The position numbers and the translations under genes are program-made. Positions 1 through 13,954 of a DNA stretch of 64,000 nt are shown here, one piece after another. The DNA comes from Russula earlei (lineage: Eukaryota > Basidiomycota > Agaricomycetes > Russulales > Russulaceae). The number at the start of each line of letters is the position of its first letter. The first letter of the stretch is position 1. The DNA lies in contig JAGFNK010000195.1 in NCBI GenBank assembly GCA_025769875.1, positions 1 through 64,000 of the forward strand, in the 5' to 3' direction. The notes below the pieces were generated by a model. That model was not told where the DNA came from. It searched no databases and worked only from the letters and a program-made list of their open reading frames with translations.

Positions 1-1827
1 TCCGGCAACGTTCATGTGTTCACCTGCTATATTCCTCATATAGTCTGCGCAATCTCATTACGCTACTCGGGGAAAGCGCAAAGTGTACCCGATCACCATG
101 CACTTGGCCAAGACGGCAGTGGCCAATGCACTGATTGATGGATGGAAATCTGTTGAGCTGTGCCAAGCATATATTCCCTTGAGCATCTATGCTGTGCCTG
201 CCCGCCGGTGGGAAGAAGATCGTAGTTGGTTGGATGGACACCGGTCTCGCCATTTGGTGTGTGGATCTTCCACGTATCATGGTCCAAATTGACTTGAACT
301 CTGTGGCACTAGAATTGCGACAGGTCTGAATCTACATATCCTGCCTCCGAAAAAGCCGACTACGGAGCAGCAGGAGCTGGAGATGTTGAATCGCACCCAG
401 ATTTGGATAATTTGTTTTAACATCGACAAGTCAATTGCTATGCAGTTTGGCAAGCCATCGACGTTGAAAAAGGACTTGTGCGTTTTTTCTTCTCGTCGAC
501 TTTCTCCCTCCCTAGCACGCTAATGATCGGTATCTCGCATCGTGCGTAAATCTCCCGGATGGTACAAGTCCTCTCCGAACAACCACCCTGTGCGTTGCGT
601 TATCCGCTCCTCCCCATCCTCCCCTCCGCTGGCATTTGTAAACTCGGCTGATTTGTCCGCGCTTATCAGTATAACAAGCACATAATCGCTTACGCGTCGC
701 TGTTCCGGATTGTCAACAAATTCCACCAAGAAGCTTCCTCGGATCCCACTGTACCCAATAGCTTGAATTGCTCAATCGACTTCCAGTGACACTAGAGCAT
801 GATCGGCTATTGACCAACTGTCGTCAGGAGTGGGCAGAGCCCTTCGAGCGGACCACTCCCGTACGTGGCACCCGTCGTTTCGGCTATCTCGGACTCGTCT
901 GACGTTGCCCTCGATCTTCTTACGTTACAGACGCCGCCTGCGAGTTCCGCGTCAAACTTCTTCCATTGTATGTCTCTCTGGCGTTTGATTTGCCAGATTC
1001 GCCGGCTCACCTGTGTTTCGTCGCATTACAGCTACATCAATTACGCGAGGCTCGTCATGTTCTCTTTTGGGTTCCAAAGTGCGTTCCAAAGGGGCCTTGA
1101 AGCCGATGACGAGGTCTTCACAAGGGTGAGAGATTTCACACCATCGTGCATTGTCGGCCAAAATTGATATGACACCGGTATTCTTCAAGAGCCTGGAGAG
1201 CGCCAAGACCGTCGTCACGGTTCTCGTCGATTCCTTGGTCCCAACAGGTTACATACGTTTTGCACCAGATGGTGCCTGAAACTCTGGGCCACTTTGCTCT
1301 GAGCAAGACTAACGTTGAGATAGTTTATTTCATATTTGCTGCGTTCGCCTCGGCGTTCATACTCAAGGTACCCCGTCCCGCCTTCTATCGCCCCATGGTC
1401 CTGGTCGGAGTTTCTGACTTGCATCTGCTGTAGCTTCTATGCCCAGAATGCTCAAGGTTTATCACCCAGGGGCTTGAAACAGAGGTCTGCCAAGTGATCA
1501 AACGCCTCATTGCCACGATCGGGTCTCCCCAAATTGCAATTGATGAGTGCCACACTCTAAAGTTGTACTCGCGCTTCCTGGAAAGCTTACTGGCGAAACA
1601 TAAACGCGACGGCACGGCCCAAGGATGTATGCTTCAACAGGGACCACCACCACGGCAGATGCAGACCGGTTCAAGTACGCCAAGGTACCAGCAAACCACC
1701 ACAATCACCACAACCGCAACCACCACAACAACAGCAACAATGACAGCAGCAGCAACCGGCCCCCCCCGCCGCAGAACACAACCCCATCGTCACTATCGCG
1801 CAGTGTTAGTGGCAACACGGGCGCCCC

Positions 1828-1859
<32 letters not shown>

Positions 1860-3048
1860 GGAGAGCGTTTTATTCTCGTAATTAGCAATTAATTACAGTG
1901 AATAAGTGTTAGATAGTGGGAGAAAAAGGATCAGCCCTATCTAACGCGCTGAAGCCGGTGCGGGGACCGGGTGTGAGGGGAAATGCATTTACGCACGGTC
2001 TGGTAGGCCAGTGTGGGACTCAGGTACCTAGGTTAGCCTCCTACCCACTAAAACCTCACGATTTTGGAGCCAGTCAGGGGGGAGATCCATTTGTTTTAGT
2101 AGGACCCCTTCCCAGGTGTTTTCGACTAGTTTTCTGAAGTTTTTGTCTCGAGTTATTGTTAACGCAGTTATTTTGTCATTTGTTAGTCGTTTGTTTATGG
2201 ACTTCTCCCACCTGGTGTTCATTTCACGTATGGTGTGGGTTCGGCCTTGTCAAAGGACTTTTCGTTCCGCTGATGAAAGGCATAATGGTCATATGGGTGG
2301 GGACACGTGTGGTTACCACGTGGTTGTAGTGGCATGGAGCTGGTGGTGGCAGTTGGCGGTTGGGAGGAGGGGAGAGGGGGGTTGGGTAGGGTGTTCACAG
2401 CGAGTGTCAGTGTTGGTGTAGTCTGTTCATTGTTGGGGAGTTGGTTTTGTATGGAGTGGGTTGTGTGCTTATGTGGGAGGGTTTCTCTATTGCAGATTGC
2501 ATGCTAGCTATGTACATAGTGATTGTGTTATGTATTGGTTTGGCCAGTCGGCCTGGTGGATGGTGGTTTAGTTGGTGAGGGGTCGTAGTTTTACGAAGGC
2601 TCGGACGGGTGGCTCTGGCCTTGCAGAGCTCACTGTCATCCTCACTGCCTATCCTTGCCCCGGCTTTGCCGTGGGAAAATCCGGACCTGGTGGTGGTCCG
2701 CGCGCCGGATTTGCATCAGTCCGTGCCACAGAATAGTCACGTTTGGTGTCGCAGGCCAACCTGGTGAACTGATGGACTTCACGTGACACGATCACCATGC
2801 CTGGGAACGATGACTTGCTCGCGACTATGCAAGCAATCCAAAACCCGACCTGGTGGCAGAATATGATGATGCCAGGGTCAGCAGGCGCTTGTCTTTACAA
2901 CCTCTCGACCAGACTTGGGTTGACATCTAACACTCCCAGGTTCTTTTGGCCGGCAGAAGAGGTTATTCAAGATCACACATACACGATCGGAAATGGCACG
3001 AATACCTATCAGAACTTGCAACAACCTGCCGAAGGACTTCGCGGCTAA
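1..3048 (+). pseudogene. Fungal-specific transcription factor, 3' part, copy 1 (decayed, interrupted)
   Basis: This is the C-terminal half of a Zn-cluster-type transcription factor (fungal_trans middle homology domain), truncated by the window edge. Fragments in different frames line up with one protein: 'VELCQAY...IYAVPARRWEEDRSWL' near 150-235, 'FNIDKSTAMQFGKPST' near 416-465, 'ATIGSPQIAIDE' near 1,513-1,545, a Q-rich stretch near 1,640-1,760, and the C-terminal 'LLATMQAIQNPTWWQNMMMPG' region near 2,818-2,880. That ending is one I associate with agaricomycete members of this family. Frameshifts, stops, an 870-bp poly-T insertion at 1,831, an 84-bp deletion near 2,732 and a 2-bp deletion near 2,783 make it non-functional. 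It lies 560 bp upstream of the NLR gene in the same orientation, and the pair recurs at 55,835-61,858. I did not see the DNA-binding cluster here. Confidence 0.75.
1831..2701 (-). mobile_element. Poly-T-headed insertion, likely 5'-truncated LINE in minus orientation
   Basis: The TF copy at 58,490-58,515 reads straight through this point, whereas here about 870 bp are inserted. The insert starts with a run of about 29 T, which is a poly-A tail read from the minus strand. A short duplication of the target, gcgccccggat on the left and gcgccggat on the right, flanks it. A tail plus a short direct repeat is the signature of target-primed non-LTR retrotransposition. The minus strand holds a 64-residue open frame at 2,028-2,222 ('ENTWEGVLLKQMDLPPDW'), which I cannot place securely; I see no reverse transcriptase core. 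A SINE-like or internally deleted element is possible. Confidence 0.6.
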
Positions 3049-3607
3049 GCTCACCCGACCCGGTCACACACGGTGGGTCTTCCCATGGATCCTTTAAGAC
3101 CACGCCATCTGATGGTAGAACCAGGACCTCTGGGCTCGCGCGTCAGCCAGACATTTTATCATATCTTTGCAACAATCCGGCTCATGAAATGATTGTTCCA
3201 TCCACGCCTTCTACATCGCCCATCTTGTATCACTCTGCCCTTGTCCCTCCTCTGTGTCACCTAGGCCATCGTGCTGCTTGCTGTGGTATCTGCTTCGTTA
3301 CTTTGAATTGGGCCCTTCGGCCTTTTGAACAATTACTACGGTCCTGGAAGTTGTTTTTTTTTTGTCTGCCCCAGGGGTAGAGAGCCCTTTACTCTTGTGG
3401 TATCTGTTTCTCGTCTCAGCATTGGCTATCTGTGTTGTAATCGTCGTTTATTGCTTTTTGTACGTATACAAGGTATCGGCAGTGAATCAAATGATTTCTC
3501 TAAATGGGTTGTGTTATCTGGCTCGGCTATCGCCGACTTATCGGATATCCGAGTATCCCTGTCCTTGGAATTACCGAAACCTCTCCTACCTACCACGATA
3601 ACATCCC

Positions 3608-6600
3608 ATGCCGACCTCTAAACGTGCAGGAAAAAAGAGGGCAGAAAATCTGCGCTCGACTGCCGTCGCCGGATTAATCGTCTCGCTCTCCGTCCTTAAG
3701 GAGGCCGCAGGTGCGATTCCTCCTCCAGCAGGACCTCTCGTCAAGGGAACCCTGATCGGACTACTTCAAGTCGTCGACATCGTCCAGGTAATCTATGCCA
3801 CTCCGACAACCGAGAAATGATCTGATATCGTAATACCCCAGACCACGACCAACAACATCGACGACATCGACGAGCTGATCGGCCGCGTGAACACCTTGGA
3901 ACTATCCGTTTTCAGGCCGCTCAAAGGCAAACAAGATATCCCAGAATCTGTCGTCGATTTCGTCACAAGGTTTTCCAAGTAATCATTCTTCTGCCTCGCT
4001 CTCGAATTGTGGCGAGCTGATCCTGATTCAGGTCTCTTGAAACCATCACAGATGACCTGCAAACGATCGCGTCGCGTGGAAGGTTGACCCGAATCCTCCG
4101 TAGTAGAGAAGATGCGGCCTCCATCCAGTCCCAGATAAAAGCGATCACGGGCCTCATCGAAGACTTTCTTGCAAGTTTCCTCCTCCTTGGTCATACGGCT
4201 CGATCAGTTCTGATATCTTCGCGAGTCTAGGCTGAAGGGGTCGTGAGCCTCCAAATCCAAGGCATTGTGCGTTATTCTCCGAAATGCTAGATGTGTCTCG
4301 TTCATCTGAATTTCTCAGGAAATGCGGCGCGAGGTTCGGGAGGGAAATCAGGACATTCGGCGCGAGGTTCGGGAGGGGAATCAGGAAATGCAGCGCGTGG
4401 TTCGGGAGGAGGTGGTAAGTTTATCTCATTGTGACCATTTGGATATCTTCGACTGATAGGTCACTCAGCAAACACTCCATGGTGTCCGAGGTGAGAGAAA
4501 CTGTTACAGCACACTGAAATTTATTCAACCTTGGTTCTAGTTCACGATGATCTATCCAACTTTCCTCGAGCTCACAAGGCACGCTTTAATTGTCTTGATG
4601 AGAGAAAGAGGCATGCGTGTTTCAAACACACACGCGAGGTTCTGTTGGCCACCGTCTATCAATGGATCAATGACTCGACCGAGGCCATACAAAAACAACG
4701 CCCCGTCACTGCTCCGGTTGAACCTATTCACGTCAACCCAAACAGGCGCCGCATCTTCTGGTTGTCTGGTGTGGCCGGTACCGGCAAGTCCACCATCGCA
4801 CAGAGCGTTGCCGAGCATTGTGACGGGCACAGTTGGCTTGCCGCGAGTTTCTTCTTCTCAGGTAACGATAGCGAGCGAAACAATCCAAAGCTTGTATTCA
4901 GCTCAATTGCTCACCAACTCGGCACGACGTTCCACAAACCACTCGCGCGTTATATGCAAGAGGCGTTCAAAGACAATCCAGACATTTGGTATTCTGATCC
5001 GTCAAACCAATTGCTAAAGCTCATCATCGAACCGATCCAAAAGTCCATCAATACTGGGAAAGCATTTCCATCACCGGCTGTCATCGTGTTAGATGCCCTC
5101 GATGAGTGCAAAGATGATGACGCGACCTCATTCATCGTGTCCGTGCTTTCGGCCCACATTGAACGCCTTCCGTTCTCCATTTTCCTCACGAGTCGACCCG
5201 AGCCTAAACTGCACGTGCCATCCCTCCCTCCTCATCTCCAGTCACATACACATGCGCTCTTCCATCACGAGATTCCAAAATCGTTTGTAGACCATGACAT
5301 AGAAACATTCTTGTTGCAAGAGCTCACTCATGTTGGGTCCCGCGACCGTGGCCTCCGAGGACGTGATTGGTTTACTCCGGGCGATGTCCGCACACTCGTC
5401 CAACTGTCAGGTGGACTATTTATCTTTGCTGCCACCGCAATTCGATTTATCGAAGATACTAATGTCCTAAACCCGTGGGGACAGCTCCGTGACCTGGTCT
5501 CTGCCACACAGATCCCTGGGCAGTCAAATCAATCTCCTTATCACCATCTAGACCAACTGTACCTCACTGTCTTGCATAATGCATTTCCGCCATCATCATC
5601 CCATCCAGACACACTGGGTCGCCTGCGAAGGGTTCTTGGTTGTGTTGTTGTACTCTGTAACCCTCTCTCTGAACATTCGATATCGTCATTGCTCTGCGAC
5701 GATCCAAGCAAAGATGTTCCGATAGAAAGCATTCTCCAGCGATTGCAATCAATCGTCATCATTCCTTCGGACCCTGGGGCTGTCCAAGCGATGCATGCAT
5801 CCTTCCCAGATTTTATCGTTGATCCGAAGCGCTGCAAAGAGCCAGAATATCGCATTGATCCCTCAGTGCAACACGGCTATCTCGCCATCGATTGTCTGAA
5901 GAAACTAAACAGGCTTCACCGGGATATGTGCCAGATCGGAGACTATTCAAAGTTGAACAACGAAATTGGAGATATGTCAAAAAGAATTGAAGAAAACATT
6001 CCACTCGCGATGCAATACGCCTGCCGTCATTGGGCGGATCATGTAGCAAATTCTCAGCCATCGGACGAGCTGTTTGATGTCTTGAAAACATTCTGTTTCG
6101 ATCACAGTTTGTACTGGGTTGAGGCTCTGAGTTTGATGGACTCGCTTGATGTGGCCATTCCGGCACTGCAACTTGCTCGACAAAGATTATCAGTGAGTTG
6201 TCTTGATTTTGGTGTGGACCGTTCATCACATCATTATAGATGTTGGCCGACGTCAGGCTTCCAATTAGCATGATTGACATGCTGTATGATCTTGAACGGT
6301 TTACGCTTGAGTTCTTTGATACCATCAGCGTTGCGGCCCTGCATGTCTACCACTCTGCCCTTCCATTCGCCCCACTGGGCTCCAAAATCCGTGCACACTT
6401 CTGCGGAGACTTGGAAGATTCTGTTACGGTCTTGAATGGGATGGAACTATCATGGAATGCGGAGCTGAGAACGATGGAGGGTCACAAAGATTGGGTCTTC
6501 GCCATCGCGTTTTCGCCAGACGGCACCCGGATTGTCTCTGGGTCAAAGGATCGCACAGTCCGGATCTGGGACACGAGTACTGGCACCACCGTCAAGACCC

Positions 6601-8339
6601 TCGAGGGCCACAAAGATCCGGTCACAGCCGTCGCGTTTTCGCCAGACGGCACCCGGATTGTCTCTGGGTCTTGGGATCGCACAGTCCGGATCTGGGACAC
6701 GAGTACTGGCGCCACCGTCAAGACCCTCGATGGCCACAAAGATCAGGTCACAGCCCTCGCGTTTTCGCCAGACGGCACCCGGATTGTCTCTGGGTCAGAG
6801 GATCGCACAGTCCGGATCTGGGACACGAGTACTGGCGCCACCGTCAAGACCCTCGAGGGCCACAAAGGTTGGGTCACAGCGGTCGCGTTTTCGCCAGACG
6901 GCACCCGGATTGTTTCTGGGTCATACGATCGCACAGTCCGGATCTGGGACACGAGTACTGGGGCCACCGTCAAGACCCTCGAGGGCCACAAAGATTCGGT
7001 CTTCGCCGTCGCGTTTTCGCCAGACGGCACCCGGATTGTCTCTGGGTCAAGGGATCGCACAGTCCGGATCTGGGACAGTACTGGGGCCACCGTCAAGACC
7101 CTCGAGGGCCACAAAGATGAGGTCACAGCCGTCGCGTTTTCGCCAGACGGCACCCGGATTGTTTCTGGGTCATACGATCGCACAGTCCGGATCTGGGACA
7201 CGAGTACTGGCGCCACCGTCAAGACCCTCGAGGGCCACAAACATTCGGTCTTCGCCGTCGCGTTTTCGCCAGACGGCACCCGGATTGTCTCTGGGTCTTC
7301 AGATGACACAGTCCGGATCTGGGACACGAGTACTGGGGCCACCGTCAAGACCCTCGAGGGCCACAAAGATCAGGTCAGAGCCGTCGCGTTTTCGCCAGAC
7401 GGCACCCGGATTGTCTCTGGGTCAGAGGATCGCACAGTCCGGATCTGGCACACGAGTACTGGGGCCACCGTCAAGACCCTCGAGGGCCACAAAGATTGGG
7501 TCAGAGCCGTCGCGTTTTCGCCAGACGGCACCCGGATTGTCTCTGGGTCAAGGGATCGCACAGTCCGGATCTGGGACAGTACTGGGGCCACCGTCAAGAC
7601 CCTCGAGGGCCACAAAGATGACGTCACAGCCGTCGCGTTTTCGCCAGACGGCACCCGGATTGTTTCTGGGTCATACGATCGCACAGTCCGGATCTGGGAC
7701 ACGAGTACTGGGGCCACCGTCAAGACCCTCGAGGGCCACAAAGATGACGTCACAGCCGTCGCGTTTTCGCCAGACGGCACCCGGATTGTCTCTGGGTCTT
7801 CAGATGACACAGTCCGGATCTGGGACACGAGTACTGGCGCCACCGTCAAGACCCTCGAGGGCCACAAACATTCGGTCACAGCCGTCGCGTTTTCGCCAGA
7901 CGGCACCCGGATTGTCTCTGGGTCAAGGGGTCGCACAGTCCGGATCTGGGACACGAGTACTGGCGCCACCGTCAAGACCCTCGAGGGCCACAAAGATGAG
8001 GTCACAGCCGTCGCGTTTTCGCCAGACGGCACCCGGATTACCTCTCGGGATCGGTTTCCCATAGTCCGGATCTGGGACACGAGAACTGGTGCCGCCATCC
8101 AGACTCTCGAGAGCGACTGGACATCATCAGTCCGTGGCATTGCAATGCATGGTTTGTATTGTAGTAGGGATGGGTGGGTCTTCAAAACTGATGGCATTCA
8201 TACCACGAGACTCTGTTGGGTCCCCGTGTCTTGCAGGCCAGAACATCAAGATTCATACAAGTCTAGTCTAGTACTATGTCTACGAGGTCGCACCGTTATC
8301 CTGCACTTCCCACCCAGTCAGTTATCGCAGCTGTCTTAA
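3608..8339 (+). CDS. NLR/STAND protein: helical N-terminus, NACHT ATPase, 13 WD40 repeats
   Basis: Eight exons join without a stop into about 1,456 residues: 3,608-3,787, 3,842-3,978, 4,032-4,170, 4,231-4,266, 4,319-4,414, 4,460-4,490, 4,541-6,192 and 6,240-8,339. Introns are 44-60 nt, all GT-AG except the third, which begins GCAAGT (GC-AG type). Residues 1-164 look like the MLKL/HeLo-like helical bundle of fungal NLRs (inference). Residues 165-196 are three 11-residue coiled-coil-like units. The NACHT domain follows: Walker A GVAGTGKST near 282, Walker B 'VIVLDALDE' near 386, and 'FLTSRPEP' further on. A helical spacer leads to 13 WD40 repeats (about 834-1,378) and a degenerate fourteenth. 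Known relatives (Podospora HET-E/HET-D) bind a ligand with the WD40 face, oligomerise on GTP/ATP and trigger cell death; that role is inferred here. The start is the first Met upstream of the conserved N-terminus and is also present in the copy at 59,488. Confidence 0.88.
6466..8103 (+). repeat. Array of 13 near-identical 126-bp units encoding WD40 repeats
   Basis: The unit encodes 42 residues of the form 'LEGHKxxVxAVAFSPDGTR' followed by 'IVSGSxDRTVRIWDTSTGAT'. Units differ almost only at the two residues after GHK (DW, DP, DQ, GW, DS, DE, HS, DQ, DW, DD, DD, HS, DE), the residue after the next V (F, T or R) and the residue after SGS (K, W, E, Y, R, Y, S, E, R, Y, S, R). Units 5 and 9 lack one codon (WDSTG instead of WDTSTG). 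Unit 13 is diverged in its second half. The 126-bp period is a multiple of three, so long shadow frames run through the array on both strands. Confidence 0.95.
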
Positions 8340-8479
8340 GTGGCCAAGATGACATTCGAATTGGCTTCTGGCGCTGCACCTTTATTTAATTCATCTTACG
8401 TGCCAGTTCTACTTACAACGCATATAATTACATTTCTTGTGAAAGGGAGGACAATTGTTGCAAGTGTAATTGCCTGCCT

Positions 8480-9620
8480 TCCAGATTAGGCTTACCAGTG
8501 TAACTGTGTAAGTCGGCACTGTAGCGTGCCGGTGCTGCCAAGAGGAAAGGTTTGTTCGTTCGAGGGGAACGAGTAGACTCGGTACAGACGTCAAGAGGTA
8601 AAACACAGGCGAGAAAAGGGCTGTTGAGAGGTCCAGAGTTATTGCGCAGAAGTAGGACACGAACCTTTGAATATGATGGCCTTGCTCGTGGCCCAGACGT
8701 TCACAAAGGCAGAAGAGTTCTGATCCGAGGTATATCCAACCTTGCCTGTCCGTGAGAACATAGATCCTGGTCGGTTCCGAAAAATCCTCAGTAGGGTCCG
8801 TTCGGAAATCTCCGCCTTGCTTCCTGGGAGGGGCTTATAGAAGTGAGGGTTTTGACTGAGAGTGAGTCGTCTTTCGTCCTTGTAACGGGCGAAATTCCAA
8901 AGAATTTCTGTGAGCTTCGAACCCTTGCCGAGTTCCTCTGCAACAGAAGATCAGATACCAGCGATGGGTGTTGGTAGGTTGGCGCTCACGCTTCACAACA
9001 GTGGGGTTGTCGTGAGGAAGGGATTCGAAGAGAAGGAACTCGACGACGGTCGTAGGATCTGACCATGCATCCGGAGCCGGCTGAGAGTCGGGGTGAGTAT
9101 GAGGTAGAGTAGGATGGGCAAGGCTTACCTTCAACTTCTCTTTCAGTGTGTTCAGAATACCCGAGGAGGACCTATCCTTCGTCGTTGCTTCCGTCATCCT
9201 ATCGCGGACAGTCTTCATGTGACTGCCATCCGACATTGGGTCCGAGGGGTGGTTGACGGCTTCATAGGCACTCAACTGAAGGTGGCGATGGCGGTTTCAA
9301 ATTTGTTGTCCACCTCGGCAGACGTCTTTGTTTTCACCTCTGCAGCTGAGCGGAGTGCGTCGTCAACGGCCTTTAAGGCCCTGTTGAGAAACGTCGTCAC
9401 AATGGCAGATGGCGTCGGCGTGCATGAGCCGAGGGCGTCATATTCCGAGCTCGGCATCGACGAGTGAATCTGGAGACTGCTCTTGCGCCGCGACGAATGT
9501 GTGGCAAAGACAGACGAGTTGTACGGCCTGTTTTCGGTACGCCCTGCCAATGATCTTCATGCACCTTCTGAAAGCTAATTTGTCGAAATTGGGAGGGTTG
9601 TTGGCAGGAGGGGTGGGCAT
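8480..9620 (-). CDS. Unidentified multi-exon gene (possibly decayed)
   Basis: Reading the minus strand from 9,620 down, coherent protein pieces follow one another. They are 'NNPPNFDKLAFRRCMKIIGR' near 9,600, 'LNRALKAVDDALRSAAEVK' near 9,370, 'HMKTVRDRMTEATTKDRSS' near 9,200 ending in 'LKEKLK' at a gtaagc donor near 9,129, and, after a ttgcag acceptor near 8,940, 'EELGKGSKLTEILWNFARYK', 'DERRLTLSQNPHFYKPLPG' and 'ERTLLRIFRNRPGSMFSR' down to about 8,750. The lack of stops in the last stretch argues for real coding. Two joins, near 9,455 and 9,270, need a frame change I could not explain with a good intron, so the gene may be broken. I recognise no family. It runs tail to tail with the NLR gene. 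Confidence 0.45.
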
Positions 9621-9639
9621 CAGGTGCGAGGTGTATAGA

Positions 9640-10422
9640 ATGCCAGAGTGATTGCCAGAACTCGGAATTCAGTCGACCGTGACTGAGTGGGGGGGAATAG
9701 GTCCTTAAAATACCCCCAAGGAACGCACGTTGAGCACATGCCGCCGAAAGATAAGGAACTCATTCAATGGTGTGTTTAGCGCCCTTGCAATGAAAAGCTC
9801 TGAGCCCGGGGTAAATGAACGACACCACCCGAACAGGCAGGCACAGGCAGGTGGTGGACGGCCTGGTCCAGTTTTGCCTTTTATATTTGGTCCCTCGCGG
9901 CAAAGGTGAACCACATCGATAACGACATGTTTCTCTCCACACTGCCCCGAGAGGATAGGATCATCCAGGTTCATGGTCGCGGCTCGTTCGTACGGTTCAC
10001 CGCTGTGGCCCACGCAGCGTCTCTTGGCAATTCCAAACGGTTCATTGAATGGGTGGTGAGTTACTCAGAACTTCCGGAGGGTTTGAACTTCATGAACGAG
10101 GTGACGTTTGTCCCCATCGCGCAACTGCGACTTTACGGTGAAATTAGTCATCTGCGCACCCTTGGTTTACGATAATTGTACTCCGACCGTAGGGCTTCCA
10201 TCAATATTTGACTTGACGCAAAGCAACTGGGAAGCGTGTCGGGGCTTCTATGATCGTCGGCGATTCGTCGCCCCATACGGCATTTATGCTTATTAACTGC
10301 CCTCACCGATTCCTCTGCGACTTCTCTCACCAATGATCAAATATTGGTTCCGAGTCATCCAGAATCTGACCATTTGACCCAACTCATGAAACATGTCCAT
10401 CGCTGCTCTACCACCCGTATAT
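9640..10422. other. No supported gene
   Basis: Open frames of about 90-100 codons exist on both strands (9,705-10,013 minus, 9,906-10,175 plus), but none shows a recognisable domain or a convincing splice structure. The first half of the kinase domain that should precede 10,423 (glycine loop and VAIK lysine) is not visible. Confidence 0.5.
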
Positions 10423-13952
<3,530 letters not shown>

Positions 13953-13954
13953 TA

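Noticed and set aside
1831..1859. Poly-T run as a possible sequencing artefact
   Set aside because: It coincides with a break in alignment to copy 2 and with a target-site duplication, so an insertion is the better explanation.
6532..8064. A 510-codon plus frame and long minus frames (6,743-7,366; 7,370-8,197) across the WD40 array
   Set aside because: They are shadows: the 126-bp unit is a multiple of three, so any frame without a stop in one unit stays open through the array.
6466..8103. Regularly spaced direct repeats that could look like a CRISPR array
   Set aside because: Units are 126 bp, continuous and translate as WD40 repeats; there are no spacers.
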